Assembly (NCBI RefSeq): GCF_011043545.1
Contig: NZ_JAAKGP010000009.1
Location: 59,023 to 123,022, forward strand
Origin: Rhodobacter sp. SGA-6-6
Lineage (GTDB): Bacteria; Pseudomonadota; Alphaproteobacteria; Rhodobacterales; Rhodobacteraceae
Direction: 5' to 3'
Length of the DNA: 64,000 nucleotides
Under the pieces are notes generated by a model, which ran no database searches, was not told the DNA's origin, and saw nothing but the letters and a program-made list of their open reading frames with translations. This document shows positions 46,601-55,291 of the stretch, one piece after another (the stretch's first letter is position 1; every line of letters begins with the position of its first letter). The position numbers and the translations under genes are program-made.

Positions 46601-48210
46601 GGATGAAGGTCACCGAACTGATCGCCCGGCTGCGGCATTCGACCAAGGGGGTGACGCTGATCTCGCCGCCGCCGCACCACGATATCTATTCGATCGAGGA
46701 TCTGGCCCAACTGATCTACGACCTGAAGCAGATCAACCCGCGGGCCAAGGTGACGGTGAAGCTGGTGTCCTCCAGCGGCGTCGGCACCATCGCGGCGGGG
46801 GTGGCGAAGGCGAAGGCGGATGTGATCCTTGTTTCCGGCCACAACGGCGGCACCGGGGCCAGCCCGGCGACCAGCATCAAATATGCCGGCTTGCCGTGGG
46901 AGATGGGCCTGACCGAGGCGCATCAGGTGCTGGCGATGAACAACCTGCGCGAGCGGGTGACCTTGCGCACCGATGGGGGCCTGCGGACCGGCCGCGATAT
47001 CGTGATGGCAGCGATGATGGGGGCCGAGGAATACGGCATCGGCACCGCCGCGCTGATCGCCATGGGCTGCATCATGGTGCGGCAATGCCAGTCGAACACC
47101 TGCCCGGTGGGCGTCTGCACCCAGGACCCGGCGCTGCGGGCGAAGTTCACCGGCAATGCCGACAAGGTGGTGAACCTGATCACCTTCTATGCGCAGGAAG
47201 TGCGGGAGATCCTCGCCCAGATCGGCGCGCGGTCGCTGGACGAGATCATCGGCCGGGCCGACCTGCTGACGCAGGTCTCGCGCGGCCATGCCGACCTCGA
47301 CGACCTCGACCTCAACCCGCTCTTGATCAGCGTGGACGGAGCGAAGTCGATCACCTACGACCGCTCGAAGCCCCGCAATGCGGTGCCGGACACGCTGGAT
47401 GCCGAGATCATCAAGGACGGCCACCGCTTCTTCGAGGACGGCGAGAAGATGCAGCTCAGCTATGCGGTGCGGAACACGCTGCGGACCATCGGCACGCGGG
47501 CCAGCAGCCATATCGTCAAGAAGTTCGGGATGCGGAACGGCCTGCAGCCCGACCACCTGACGGTCAAGCTGACCGGAAGCTGCGGGCAGTCGCTGGGGGC
47601 CTTCGCCGTCAACGGGCTGAAGATCGAGGTGATGGGCGACGCCAACGACTATGTCGGCAAGGGCCTGTCGGGCGGCACCATCGTGGTGCGGCCGCCGATG
47701 GCTTCGCCCCTGCGCGCGGAAGAGAACACCATCATCGGCAACACCGTGCTTTACGGCGCAACCGGCGGTTTCCTCTTCGCCTCCGGCCGGGCCGGAGAGC
47801 GGTTCGCCGTGCGCAACTCGGGCGCAAGCGTGGTGGTCGAGGGCTGCGGGTCGAACGGCTGCGAATACATGACCGGCGGGGTGGCGGTGATCCTCGGCCG
47901 GATCGGCGCCAACTTCGCGGCGGGGATGACCGGCGGCATGGCCTATGTCTACGACCCGGAGGGCGCGGCCGAGGATTTCGTCAACCTGGAGACGGTGCTG
48001 ACCTGCGGCGTCGGCCACCCGCATTGGGAGGCGCAGCTGAAGGGTCTGGTGGAACGCCACGCCGCCGAGACCGGATCGAAGCTGGCCGCGCGCATCCTGT
48101 CGGACTGGCCGGCCGAGCGGGCGAATTTCCTGCAGGTCTGCCCGAAGGAAATGGTGCCGCTGCTGTCGCACCCGCTGTCGGACGAACCGGCCCGGGTGCC
48201 GGCGGAATGA
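43672..48210 (+). CDS. gltB: Glutamate synthase (NADPH) large subunit GltB
   Basis: A 1,512-residue enzyme. Residues 1-33 are a propeptide and Cys34 (HSSCGVGLV) is the glutaminase nucleophile. The glutaminase class-II domain continues through YHQRYSTNTFPQWWLAQPFR and AHNGEINTLKGN. The central and FMN-binding synthase domains follow (SDSGEGGEDPAHF, VSGHNGGTGASPATSIKYAG). The 3Fe-4S cysteines are in GCIMVRQCQSNTCPVGVC, and the C-terminal beta-helix contains GSCGQSLGAF and GCGSNGCEYMTGG. The ATG at 43672 overlaps the GFA stop; the open frame upstream is antisense-like noise. A UUCG hairpin lies after the stop. Confidence 0.98.
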   Translation: MTIHDQAWVKAEEEKRAWMDANSLYRAEDEHSSCGVGLVVTLSGKPSRKVVEAGINALKAIWHRGAVDADGKTGDGAGIHVQIPVKFFYDVVRRTGHEPDPHKLIAVGQVFLPRTDFGAQERCRTIVETEVLRMGHYIYGWRHVPVDISVLGEKANATRPEIEQILIRCEKDIDREQFERELYIIRRRIEKAATAAGIQGMYLCSLSCRSIIYKGMMLAEQVSTFYPDLQDERFESAFAIYHQRYSTNTFPQWWLAQPFRMLAHNGEINTLKGNVNWMRSHEIRMASAAFGDMAEDIKPIIPGGTSDSGALDAVFEALVRSGRNAPMAKTMLVPEAWSKQTANMPKAWADMYSYCNSVIEPWDGPAALAMTDGRWVCGGLDRNGLRPMRYVVTGDGMLIAGSEAGMVPVDEMTVREKGALGPGQMIAVDMAEGKLYRDAEIKDKLAAAQPYGEWVGKIVDLSPELDLLPETAMFRGAELRKRQIAAGFTVEELEQVLAPMAEDGKEMVASMGDDTPPAVLSNVYRPLSHYFRQNFSQVTNPPIDSLREGRVMSLKTRFGNLRNVLDENSAQTEILVLDSPFVANAEFDAMVRQFGEQVAFIDCTFPVGPSLDDLQGALERIRAEAEDAVRSGAGQLVLTDEHQGPERVGMPMILATSAVHSWLTRKGLRTFCSINVRSAECIDPHYFAVLIGAGATTVNPYLAQDSLADRIDRGLLEGSLLDAMRRYRTAIDAGLLKIMSKMGISVISSYRGGLNFEAVGLSRAMVAEYFPGMQSRISGIGLHGIEAKLEEVHARGWRGGRDVLPIGGFYKARRSGEKHAWEAQVMHMLQSACDRASYDMWKQYSAAMRANPPIHLRDLLDIKPLGKPVPIEEVESITSIRKRFVTPGMSLGALSPEAHKTLNVAMNRIGAKSDSGEGGEDPAHFLPEPNGDNPSAKIKQVASGRFGVTAEYLNACDELEIKVAQGAKPGEGGQLPGMKVTELIARLRHSTKGVTLISPPPHHDIYSIEDLAQLIYDLKQINPRAKVTVKLVSSSGVGTIAAGVAKAKADVILVSGHNGGTGASPATSIKYAGLPWEMGLTEAHQVLAMNNLRERVTLRTDGGLRTGRDIVMAAMMGAEEYGIGTAALIAMGCIMVRQCQSNTCPVGVCTQDPALRAKFTGNADKVVNLITFYAQEVREILAQIGARSLDEIIGRADLLTQVSRGHADLDDLDLNPLLISVDGAKSITYDRSKPRNAVPDTLDAEIIKDGHRFFEDGEKMQLSYAVRNTLRTIGTRASSHIVKKFGMRNGLQPDHLTVKLTGSCGQSLGAFAVNGLKIEVMGDANDYVGKGLSGGTIVVRPPMASPLRAEENTIIGNTVLYGATGGFLFASGRAGERFAVRNSGASVVVEGCGSNGCEYMTGGVAVILGRIGANFAAGMTGGMAYVYDPEGAAEDFVNLETVLTCGVGHPHWEAQLKGLVERHAAETGSKLAARILSDWPAERANFLQVCPKEMVPLLSHPLSDEPARVPAE

Positions 48211-48216
48211 GCAGGG

Positions 48217-48234
48217 CGGCCCCTTCGGGGGCCG
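48217..48234. terminator. UUCG hairpin between convergent gltB and epimerase genes
   Basis: CGGCCCC, loop TTCG and GGGGCCG form a perfect 7-bp stem located between the gltB stop and the epimerase stop (which begins at 48235). No long T-run follows, so bidirectional termination is inferred from placement, as at 19309. Confidence 0.55.
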
Positions 48235-49245
48235 TCACTTGCCGTAATACTCCCTGAACCAGCCGACGAACCGGGCGATGCCGTCGCGGAAGCCGGTCTG
48301 CGGCCGGTAGCCGGTCAGCCGTTGCAGCAGCGTGGCATCGGCCCAGGTGGCGGGCACGTCGCCCTTCTGCATCTCCATGTAGTTGCGGATCGCCTTGCGG
48401 CCGATGCAGTCCTCGATGGCATCGACGAAATCCAGCAGGCGCACCTTGTCGGAATTGCCGATGTTGACCACGCGCCAGGGGGCGACGGGGGAAAGGCTGT
48501 CGCCCTCGGGCACAACGCCGTCCGCCGGCCGCACCGGCACGGCGTCGATCAGCAGGCGGATGCCGCGGACCAGATCGTCGACATAGGTGAAGTCGCGATA
48601 CATCTCGCCGTGGTTGTAGATGTCCACCGGGCGGCCTTCGAGGATGGCGTCCACGAACTTGTAAAGCGCCATGTCCGGGCGACCCCAGGGCCCGTAGACG
48701 GTGAAGAAGCGGAACATGGTGGTGGGCAGGTTCCAAAGATGGGCATAGGCATGGCCCATGCTCTCGGTCGCCTTCTTGGTGGCGGCGTAGATGGTCAGCT
48801 GGCTGTCGGCCTTGTCGGTCTCGCGGAAGGGCATCTCCTCGTTGGCGCCGTAGACCGAGGAGGTGGAGGCCATCAGCAGGTGCTGCACCTCCAGCCGCCG
48901 CGCCGCCTCCATCACGTTGAAAGTGCCGACCACGTTGGAATCGACATAGGCGCGGGGGTTCTCCAGCGAATAGCGCACCCCGGCCTGGGCGGCGAGGTGG
49001 ACGATGACCTCGGGTTTGAACTCGTCGGTCACCCGGTCGAACAGGGCGCGGTCCTCCAGCATCCCCTCGGTGGCCGAGAAATTGCCGTCCTGCAACAGGA
49101 TGGCATGGCGGCGCTGCTTCAGCCGGACATCGTAATAGTCGGTCATCCCGTCGTAGCCATGGACGCGGAAGCCCTCGGCCAGCAGCAACCGGGCGAGGTG
49201 GAAACCGATGAAGCCGGCGGTGCCGGTGACGAGAACCCTGGTCAT
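48235..49245 (-). CDS. NAD-dependent nucleotide-sugar epimerase, UDP-glucuronate 4-epimerase-like
   Basis: A 336-residue extended SDR. The Rossmann motif is [17 protein letters not shown] and the catalytic pair is YAATKKATE (YxxxK) with [14 protein letters not shown] before it. [20 protein letters not shown] and [11 protein letters not shown] are typical of UDP-glucuronate/galacturonate epimerases of the Cap1J/LpsL type. It would supply UDP-galacturonate from UDP-glucuronate for capsule or LPS. It is a single gene convergent with gltB; the glycan gene run at 24-33 kb is a possible user of its product. Confidence 0.88.
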   Translation of the reverse strand: MTRVLVTGTAGFIGFHLARLLLAEGFRVHGYDGMTDYYDVRLKQRRHAILLQDGNFSATEGMLEDRALFDRVTDEFKPEVIVHLAAQAGVRYSLENPRAYVDSNVVGTFNVMEAARRLEVQHLLMASTSSVYGANEEMPFRETDKADSQLTIYAATKKATESMGHAYAHLWNLPTTMFRFFTVYGPWGRPDMALYKFVDAILEGRPVDIYNHGEMYRDFTYVDDLVRGIRLLIDAVPVRPADGVVPEGDSLSPVAPWRVVNIGNSDKVRLLDFVDAIEDCIGRKAIRNYMEMQKGDVPATWADATLLQRLTGYRPQTGFRDGIARFVGWFREYYGK

Positions 49246-49320
49246 ACTCTTCCTTGCAATGCGCCGGCCCCTGCCGGGCGGGCGGGCGCGACGATAGCCG
49301 ATTTCCGGCCGGGCGAAAGG

Positions 49321-50094
49321 TCAGGCGGTGCGGCGGGGCTGGCGGCCTTCCATCTTGCGGAAGGCCAGCACGATCAGCGCGGCCAGCACCAGGTAGATCG
49401 CCGCCACCAGGAACAGCGGCTCGTAGGTGATCAGTGTGTCCTGCCGCACCCGGCTGGACACGGCGTAGATCTCGATCACCGTGATGGTGGCGACCAGCGG
49501 CGTGGCCTTCAGTTGCAGCACCGCCTCGCCCCCCAGCGTCGGCAGCACGCTTTGCAGCGCCAAGGGCAGCGAGATGCGGCTGAAGATCTTCCACCGCGGC
49601 ATTCCCATCGCCCGCGCCGCCTCGATCTGGCCGCGGGGGACGGAGGCGAAGGCGCCGCGCATCACCTCGCCCTCGTATCCGGCGTAGGAGAGCGACAGCG
49701 CCAGCAGCGCATAGGGCCAGGCCTGCCGCAGGATCGGCCAGAGGTCGCTTTCCCTGATCCAGGGGATGCCGGGGAAGAGGGAGCCGAGGCCGTAATACAA
49801 GAGCCAGATCTGCAACAAGAGCGGCGTGCCGCGGATCACGGTGCAGAAGGCCCGGGCCGGCAGCGCCAGCACCCGCGGCCCGGACGCCTGCGCCAGGCCG
49901 AGCGGCACCGCCAGCGCGAAGCCGATCAGGATCGACAGCGCCAGCAGCCAGATCGTGCGCCAGACCCCTTGCACGATCATCGGCGCGTATTTCGGCAGCC
50001 AGGACCAGTTGCCGCCGAAGACGATCCACAGCACCAGGCCGATGGCCACGGCCAGCATGACAATCCGGTGGGGCTGCATCAGCGCGCGCATCAT
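49321..50094 (-). CDS. Polar amino-acid ABC transporter permease (HisM-like)
   Basis: A 257-residue inner-membrane permease. Membrane segments include RIVMLAVAIGLVLWIVF, IWLLALSILIGFALAVPLGL and LFLVAAIYLVLAALIVL. The EAA loop that contacts the ATPase is GQIEAARAMGMPRWKIFSRISLP (read in two parts here). VIRGTPLLLQIWLLYYGL is the HisM/HisQ family signature. Its ATG overlaps the stop of the other permease (ATGA), so the pair is translated together. It is the last gene of a minus-strand ATPase, binding protein, permease, permease operon. Confidence 0.92.
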   Translation of the reverse strand: MMRALMQPHRIVMLAVAIGLVLWIVFGGNWSWLPKYAPMIVQGVWRTIWLLALSILIGFALAVPLGLAQASGPRVLALPARAFCTVIRGTPLLLQIWLLYYGLGSLFPGIPWIRESDLWPILRQAWPYALLALSLSYAGYEGEVMRGAFASVPRGQIEAARAMGMPRWKIFSRISLPLALQSVLPTLGGEAVLQLKATPLVATITVIEIYAVSSRVRQDTLITYEPLFLVAAIYLVLAALIVLAFRKMEGRQPRRTA

Positions 50095-50816
50095 CTGGCC
50101 CCCGCGACCCGCGGCGGATCGCCCCGCCTTGCCCAGGCCTCCAGCCGGGCGAAGCCCCAGGTGGAAAGCAGCGAGATCGCCAGATAGATCACCCCGGCGG
50201 CGATGAAGAAGGTGAAGAAGGCCTTGGTGGTGCCCGCCGCCTGCCGCGTCGCCAGCGTCAGTTCGTTGAAGCCGACGATGGCCAATAGCGCGGTGTCCTT
50301 GGTGGCGATCAGCCAGAGGTTGGACAGGCCCGGCAGGGCAAGCCCCAGCATGGTGGGGATGGTGATCCGCCGGGCGATCTTGCCCGCGGGCATTCCCATG
50401 GCGCGGGCGGCCTCGATCTGGCCGGGCGGCACGGCAAGGATGGCGCCGCGCAGGATTTCCGTTGCATAGGCGCCCTGCACCACGCCCAGGACCAGAACCC
50501 CGGCGACGACGCCGGAAATCTGGATGCGGCCGTAGCCCAGGGCCAGCATCAGCTTGTTCACCATGTCGGTGAGGCCGAAGTAGAGCAGCAGGATCAGGAT
50601 CAGCTCGGGCAGCGCCCGGACCACGGTGGTGTAGACGCCGAGGCAGTCGCGCAGCACCGGCCCGCCGTAGATCTTGCCATAGGCGCCGCCGAGGCCGATC
50701 AGCAGCCCCAGCCCGAAGGCCCCGACCGCGATCTGGATCGAGGCCCAGAGGCCGATGAGCAGCGTGCCCCCCCATCCGGGGGGGCTGAGGGCCAGGAGGC
50801 CGAGCGTGCTGTCCAT
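50091..50816 (-). CDS. Polar amino-acid ABC transporter permease (HisQ-like)
   Basis: A 241-residue permease, partner of the preceding one. GWGGTLLIGLWASIQIAVGA starts the first helix, VVRALPELILILLLYFGLTD is the family signature, and GQIEAARAMGMPAGKIARRI forms the EAA loop. IATKDTALLAIVGFNELTLA is typical of the HisQ/ArtQ/OccQ group. It lies 22 bp after the solute-binding gene. The family points to basic amino acids or opines (arginine, lysine, ornithine, histidine, octopine); the exact one is not readable. Confidence 0.92.
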   Translation of the reverse strand: MDSTLGLLALSPPGWGGTLLIGLWASIQIAVGAFGLGLLIGLGGAYGKIYGGPVLRDCLGVYTTVVRALPELILILLLYFGLTDMVNKLMLALGYGRIQISGVVAGVLVLGVVQGAYATEILRGAILAVPPGQIEAARAMGMPAGKIARRITIPTMLGLALPGLSNLWLIATKDTALLAIVGFNELTLATRQAAGTTKAFFTFFIAAGVIYLAISLLSTWGFARLEAWARRGDPPRVAGAR

Positions 50817-50838
50817 CGGTCAGCGGCCGGTTCGGCGG

Positions 50839-51615
50839 TCACTCGCCATAGATCGAGGAGGAGAAGTAGTTCGCGGTGATCTTGTCGTAGGTACCGTCCG
50901 CGCGCACCGCGGCGATGGCCTTGTTGAACTTCTCCTTCAGCGCCTCGTCGCCCTTGCGCAGGCCGACGCCGACGCCAAGACCCAGCACCGCCGGGTCGTC
51001 GGCCACCGCGCCCTTCAGCTCGCAGCAGGCGGTGCCCTCGGCCGAGGTCAGGAAGGCGTCCATGGCGATGGAATCGGCCTGGGTGGCGTCGATCCGGCCG
51101 GCGACCAGGTCCTGGTTGGCCTCGTCCTGGGTCTGGTAGACCTTGATCTCGGCCGCGGTGCCGCCGAAGTGCTTCTCGGCATAGGTCTGGTGGATGGTCG
51201 AGACCTGCACGCCGACGATCTTGCCCGACAGCCCTTCAGGGTCCGGGGTGATCTCGGCGCCCTTGGCGGCGACGATCACGGCGGGGGTGTTGTAGTATTT
51301 GTCCGAGAAGTCGATGACCTTCTGCCGCTCCTCGTTGATCGACATCGAGTTCATGATGGCGTCGATCTGGCCGGCTTCCAGCGCCGGGATCAGGCCGTCC
51401 CAGGCGATGGGAGTGATCTCGCATTCCAGCTCGGCCGCCTTGCACAGCGCCCACATCAGGTCGATCTCCCAGCCGGTCCAGGTGCCGGCGGCATCGACGC
51501 TGGCGAAGGGCGGATAGGGTTCGGGCGCCATGCCGATGCGCACCGTCTCGGCCGAGGCGGCGCCCGCGGTCAGGCCAAGCGCCAGCGCGGCGGCGGCGAG
51601 GTTCAGTCTGGTCAT
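50839..51615 (-). CDS. Periplasmic polar amino-acid-binding protein
   Basis: A 258-residue solute-binding protein of family 3, with the signal peptide MTRLNLAAAALALGLTAGAASA. Typical blocks are VRIGMAPEPYPPFASVDAAG, GWEIDLMWALCKAAELECE, WDGLIPALEAGQIDAIMNSM and SINEERQKVIDFSDKYYNTP. The tail GLRKGDEALKEKFNKAIAAV and TYDKITANYF ends the domain. A pair of adjacent cysteines (GTACCELKGA) is unusual and may form a disulfide as in lysine/arginine/ornithine-binding proteins. It is placed between the ATPase (36 bp upstream) and permeases. Confidence 0.92.
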   Translation of the reverse strand: MTRLNLAAAALALGLTAGAASAETVRIGMAPEPYPPFASVDAAGTWTGWEIDLMWALCKAAELECEITPIAWDGLIPALEAGQIDAIMNSMSINEERQKVIDFSDKYYNTPAVIVAAKGAEITPDPEGLSGKIVGVQVSTIHQTYAEKHFGGTAAEIKVYQTQDEANQDLVAGRIDATQADSIAMDAFLTSAEGTACCELKGAVADDPAVLGLGVGVGLRKGDEALKEKFNKAIAAVRADGTYDKITANYFSSSIYGE

Positions 51616-51651
51616 TGGTCTTCTCCCTTGTTGGATCGTTACACGGCCTTC

Positions 51652-52446
51652 TTACGAGACCGATTTCAGAAACTGCTTCAGCCGGGCCGATTGCGGATCG
51701 CCGAACAGCCGCTCGGGCGGCCCTTCCTCTTCGATCAGCCCGTTGTAGAGGTAGACCACATGGTCCGAAACCTCACGCGCGAATTTCATCTCGTGCGTCA
51801 CCAGCAGCATGGTGCGCCCCTCGTCGGCCAGCGACCGGATCACCGCCAGCACCTCGCCCACCAGTTCCGGGTCCAAGGCCGAGGTCGGTTCGTCGAACAG
51901 CATGGCGCGGGGCTCCATGCACAGCGCCCTTGCGATGGCGGCGCGCTGCTGCTGGCCGCCCGACAGGAAGGCGGGATAGGCGCTTTCCTTCTCTGCCAGC
52001 CCGACGCGGGCCAGAAGCTTGCGGGCACGGGCGACGGCCTCGTCCTTCGGCAGGCCGAGGACATGGACCGGCACCTCGATCAGGTTCTCCAGCACGGTCT
52101 TGTGGGTCCAGAGGTTGAAGGACTGGAACACCATGCCCAGGCTCTGGCGGATGCGCTCGATCTGGCGGCGGTCGGCGGGGGTGCCGTCGGGACGGCAGCG
52201 CACCTCCTCGCCGCCGATGACGATCCTGCCGGAGGAGGGGGTTTCCAGGAAGTTCACGCAGCGCAGCAGGGTGGACTTGCCCGAGCCCGAGCCGCCGATC
52301 AGCGTGACCACGTCGCCCTCGCGCGCCGAAAGCGACACGCCCTTCAGCACCTCATGCGCGCCGAAGCTCTTGTGCAGCCCCTCGACCCGGATCGCTTCAT
52401 GGGACCGCTGCGGCGCTTTCGCTTCGCTCTTCGCTGCCAGATTCAT
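51652..52446 (-). CDS. Polar amino-acid ABC transporter ATPase (HisP-like)
   Basis: A 264-residue ATPase. Walker A is [20 protein letters not shown], with the HisP-type RCVN that follows it. The signature is [19 protein letters not shown], Walker [20 protein letters not shown] and H-loop [20 protein letters not shown]. The ATG at 52446 is chosen because GGAG lies at the proper distance; an in-frame ATG at 52497 gives a 17-residue low-complexity extension. First gene of the minus-strand operon, divergent from the XRE-cupin regulator across 158 bp that hold the palindrome. Confidence 0.93.
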   Translation of the reverse strand: MNLAAKSEAKAPQRSHEAIRVEGLHKSFGAHEVLKGVSLSAREGDVVTLIGGSGSGKSTLLRCVNFLETPSSGRIVIGGEEVRCRPDGTPADRRQIERIRQSLGMVFQSFNLWTHKTVLENLIEVPVHVLGLPKDEAVARARKLLARVGLAEKESAYPAFLSGGQQQRAAIARALCMEPRAMLFDEPTSALDPELVGEVLAVIRSLADEGRTMLLVTHEMKFAREVSDHVVYLYNGLIEEEGPPERLFGDPQSARLKQFLKSVS

Positions 52447-52554
52447 GCTGCGGTCTCCGTTTGCCCGGCCGTCGCGTTCCGGTGAGGCATGTTCCACGCA
52501 AGCGGCTGTCCATGCAAGCGATCTGCTTGCCGGGCCCGTGGCGCGAAAAGCCGA

Positions 52555-52592
52555 TTGAAACGGTGTTTGCCATGACTTAACATATGTTAAGT
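52555..52592 (+). promoter_or_regulatory. Promoter with -10 box inside a perfect 18-bp palindrome
   Basis: TTGAAA (52555-52560) and TAACAT (52578-52583) are 17 bp apart. The stretch 52575-52592, ACTTAACATATGTTAAGT, is a perfect palindrome that covers the -10 box. The arrangement predicts repression of the regulator gene, and possibly of the divergent transporter operon, by a dimeric protein, most simply the XRE-cupin protein encoded 24 bp downstream. Confidence 0.75.
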
Positions 52593-52615
52593 GAGCTTCC
52601 CCGGTGACCCGCGCG

Positions 52616-53251
52616 ATGGATCAGCAGATACAACCCGCCCGTCCGGCGGCCGATGAGGCCGAGACCTGGCGGCTGGTCGCCGAACGGCTGCGGCGTCTGC
52701 GCAAGGCCAACGGCATATCCCTGCGCCAGCTGGCCGAGGCGACGGGAACTTCGGCCAGTTTCCTCAGCCAGCTGGAGCGCGGGCTGACCGGGGCCAGCGC
52801 CTCCACCCTGATCCGCATCGCGAACTGCTTCGGCACCAGCATTTCCGAGCTGTTCTCCGGCACCGAAAGCGGCCGCGACCCGGTGCTGCGCAAGGCGGAG
52901 CGGCCGATGCTGCCGGTGACCGAGGGCCAGCGGAAGATGCTGCTGTCGCGCCGGCCGCTGACGCATTTCGAGACCTATGTCTCGGAATTCGACGTCGGCG
53001 GCTCGACCGGGCCCGAACAATACACCCACGGCGATTCGCACGAGATGTTCCTGGTCCTGCGCGGCAGGGTGCGGCTGGAACTGGGCGAGGACAGCCACGA
53101 GATGGACGAGGGCGACTGCGTGGAATACGCCACCTCGACCCCGCATCGGGTGGTGAACATCGGCGACGGTCCGGCCGAGGTGCTGTTCATGATCTCGCCG
53201 CCGACCTCGACTGCCGGCTACCTGGACGATTTCCGCAACAGGAGCGGCTGA
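52616..53251 (+). CDS. XRE-family transcriptional regulator with cupin sensor domain (PuuR-like)
   Basis: A 211-residue regulator. The helix-turn-helix spans about residues 18-73 ([39 protein letters not shown]). The C-terminal cupin is about residues 115-200 ([40 protein letters not shown]). This is the architecture of PuuR, the putrescine-utilisation repressor, and related amino-acid sensors. ATG 52616 leaves a 25-nt leader after the predicted start site; GTG 52604 is an alternative adding four residues. It sits between two uptake operons and probably controls the polyamine one downstream, which starts 46 bp after its stop. Confidence 0.9.
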   Translation: MDQQIQPARPAADEAETWRLVAERLRRLRKANGISLRQLAEATGTSASFLSQLERGLTGASASTLIRIANCFGTSISELFSGTESGRDPVLRKAERPMLPVTEGQRKMLLSRRPLTHFETYVSEFDVGGSTGPEQYTHGDSHEMFLVLRGRVRLELGEDSHEMDEGDCVEYATSTPHRVVNIGDGPAEVLFMISPPTSTAGYLDDFRNRSG

Positions 53252-53297
53252 AAAGACGCGCGACCGCATGACTGCAAACCCAGAGGGAGATGAGGAA

Positions 53298-54368
53298 ATG
53301 AAGACCAGACTGTTCACCGGGCTTGCCCTTGCGGCGGCCCTCGGCCTTGGCCAGCAGGCGGCGGCCGAAGGCCCCGTGGCGGGCGAGGTGGCCGAGGGTT
53401 CGCTGGCCGGCAAGACGCTGACCTTCGTGTCCTACGGCGGCGTCTACCAGGACGGCCAGCTAAAGGCGCTGGAGGACTTCGCGGCGAAATCCGGCGCGTC
53501 CATCCTGTCGGACGGCCCGACCGAACTGGCCAAGATCCAGGCGCAGGTCGAATCCGGCAACGTGATGTGGGACGTGGTGGACACCGGCGACTACATGCCC
53601 TTCGTCCATTGCGGCACGCTGTTCCAGAAGCTGGATTTCAGCAAGCTGGACATCTCGAAAATCCCGGAAGGCCAGGTCGGAGAATGCTCGGTCCCGGCGA
53701 TGAATTATGCGGTGATGTTCCTCTACAACAAGGACAAATACGGCGATAACCCGCCGCAGAACTGGATGGATTTCTTCGATGTCGAGAAATTCCCCGGCAC
53801 CCGCGGCATCCCCGGCTATGCCGACGCCGAGGGCTACATGGTCGAACTGGGGCTGATGGCCGACGGCGTGGCGAAGGAAGACATGTTCCCCGCCGACATC
53901 GACCGCGGGCTGAACAAGTGGCGGTCCATTCGCGAGCATCTGGTGCCCTGGACCACCGGCGCCGAGAGCCAGCAGATGATGGAATCCGGCGAGGTGGACA
54001 TGGTGATGGTCTGGTCCGGCCGCGGCAAGGGCGCGCTGGCCAACGGCGCCAATTACGAGCCGGTCTGGCAGGACTGGATCGTGGTGAAGGACCAGATGAC
54101 CATTCCGGTGGGCGTCAAGGACGTGGACGCCGCCCATGCGATGATCAACGCCTATCTCGGCAAGCGGGCGCAGGAGATCATGGCGGAGGAGACCTCCTAT
54201 TCGCCGATCCATGTCGATGCGCAGCCGGCCGTGGACGAGCTGACCGCCGCCTTCATGACCAACACGCCGGAAAAGCAGGCGATGGCCTACAACCACAACG
54301 TCGCCTACTGGGTCGAGAACTACGACGTGCTGAGCGAGAAATGGGCCGAGTTCATCGCCGGCAACTGA
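53298..54368 (+). CDS. Polyamine-type periplasmic binding protein (PotD/PotF-like)
   Basis: A 356-residue family-1 solute-binding protein. The signal peptide is MKTRLFTGLALAAALGLGQQ followed by AAAEG. LTFVSYGGVYQDGQLKALED, SGNVMWDVVDTGDYMPFVHC and VPAMNYAVMFLYNKDKYGDN follow the PotD pattern, and the end IHVDAQPAVDEL leads to NYDVLSEKWAEFIAG. ATG 53298 was chosen for its GAGG ribosome binding site and clean signal. Ligand could be putrescine, spermidine or a related amine; the PuuB-like oxidase downstream supports this. A strong hairpin follows the stop. Confidence 0.9.
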   Translation: MKTRLFTGLALAAALGLGQQAAAEGPVAGEVAEGSLAGKTLTFVSYGGVYQDGQLKALEDFAAKSGASILSDGPTELAKIQAQVESGNVMWDVVDTGDYMPFVHCGTLFQKLDFSKLDISKIPEGQVGECSVPAMNYAVMFLYNKDKYGDNPPQNWMDFFDVEKFPGTRGIPGYADAEGYMVELGLMADGVAKEDMFPADIDRGLNKWRSIREHLVPWTTGAESQQMMESGEVDMVMVWSGRGKGALANGANYEPVWQDWIVVKDQMTIPVGVKDVDAAHAMINAYLGKRAQEIMAEETSYSPIHVDAQPAVDELTAAFMTNTPEKQAMAYNHNVAYWVENYDVLSEKWAEFIAGN

Positions 54369-54380
54369 GCTGAGCCTTTT

Positions 54381-54403
54381 CCGGGGGGCCGTGTGCCCCC
54401 CGG
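54381..54403. other. Intra-operon hairpin after the binding-protein gene
   Basis: CCGGGGGGC (54381-54389) and GCCCCCCGG (54395-54403) form a perfect 9-bp stem with a five-base loop and no T-run. Hairpins at this place in ABC operons commonly protect the upstream mRNA so that the binding protein is made in excess. Confidence 0.7.
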
Positions 54404-54442
54404 GTTACCGTTGCAACCCCGGCCGATCCGCGAGAGGGCAAG

Positions 54443-55291
54443 ATGGCTTCCGACACCGCACGTCCGCCCTGGCGCGGTCCGTTCCTGCTGACGCTGCCGG
54501 CGCTGGCGGTGCTGCTGCTGGTGATGGCGGTGCCGCTGGGGGTGATCGTCCTGCGCAGCTTCACCGATCCGGCGCCGGGGGTGGGCAACTACGTCTGGTT
54601 CTTCGACACGCCGGTGAACCTGACCGTGCTGGCGCGCACCTTCAAGATCTCGTTCTGGGTGACGCTCTGCTGCGTGGTGGTGGCCTACCCTTATGCCTTC
54701 GCCATGTCGGTCGCCGGGCCGCGGCTGCGGCTGCTGCTGATCCTGTGCGTGCTGGTGCCGTTCTGGGTCTCGGGCGTGGTGCGGACGCTGGCCTGGGTGA
54801 TCCTGCTGCAGGATTCAGGCGTCATCAACAAGGGTCTGGTCTGGCTGGGCTTCGACAAGGTGAAGCTGATCCGCACCCAGCTGGGCGTGACCATCGGCAT
54901 GACGCAGGTGCTGCTGCCCTTCATGATCATGCCGCTTTACGCGGTGATGCGCGGCATCGACCTGCGGCTGCTGCAGGCGGCGCGGTCCCTGGGCGCCCAT
55001 CCGGTGAAGACCTTCTTCCAGATCTACCTGCCGCTGTCGCTGCCCGGCGTCTTCGCCGGGGCAACCATCGTCTTCATCCTCGCGCTCGGCTTCTACATCA
55101 CGCCGCTGCTGCTGGGCGGGCCGCAGTCCACCATGCTGTCGACGCTGATCCAGCAGCAGGTGCTGTCGCTGCTGAACTGGGGCCGCGGCGGGGCGATGGG
55201 GGTGGTGCTGCTGGTGGCGACCTTCGGCTTCCTCGCCGTCGCCAGCCCCTTCATGCGGCAGAAATACAAGATCAGCGGAGGCGGCCGATGA
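54443..55291 (+). CDS. Polyamine-type ABC transporter permease (PotB/PotH-like)
   Basis: A 282-residue inner-membrane permease with six membrane segments (LTLPALAVLLLVMAVPLGVI, LLLILCVLVPFWVSGVVRTL, ATIVFILALGFYITPLLLGG). The EAA loop is LLQAARSLGAHPVKTFFQIY, then LPLSLPG. FWVSGVVRTLAWVILLQDSG is characteristic of the PotB/PotH group. It begins 74 bp after the binding-protein gene, beyond the hairpin, and its stop overlaps the next permease (ATGA). Confidence 0.92.
   Translation: MASDTARPPWRGPFLLTLPALAVLLLVMAVPLGVIVLRSFTDPAPGVGNYVWFFDTPVNLTVLARTFKISFWVTLCCVVVAYPYAFAMSVAGPRLRLLLILCVLVPFWVSGVVRTLAWVILLQDSGVINKGLVWLGFDKVKLIRTQLGVTIGMTQVLLPFMIMPLYAVMRGIDLRLLQAARSLGAHPVKTFFQIYLPLSLPGVFAGATIVFILALGFYITPLLLGGPQSTMLSTLIQQQVLSLLNWGRGGAMGVVLLVATFGFLAVASPFMRQKYKISGGGR

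Noticed and set aside
43552..48171. 1,539-codon minus-strand frame opposite gltB
   Set aside because: Antisense shadow of a highly expressed GC-rich gene; composition is dominated by H, R, L and Q and no motif is present.
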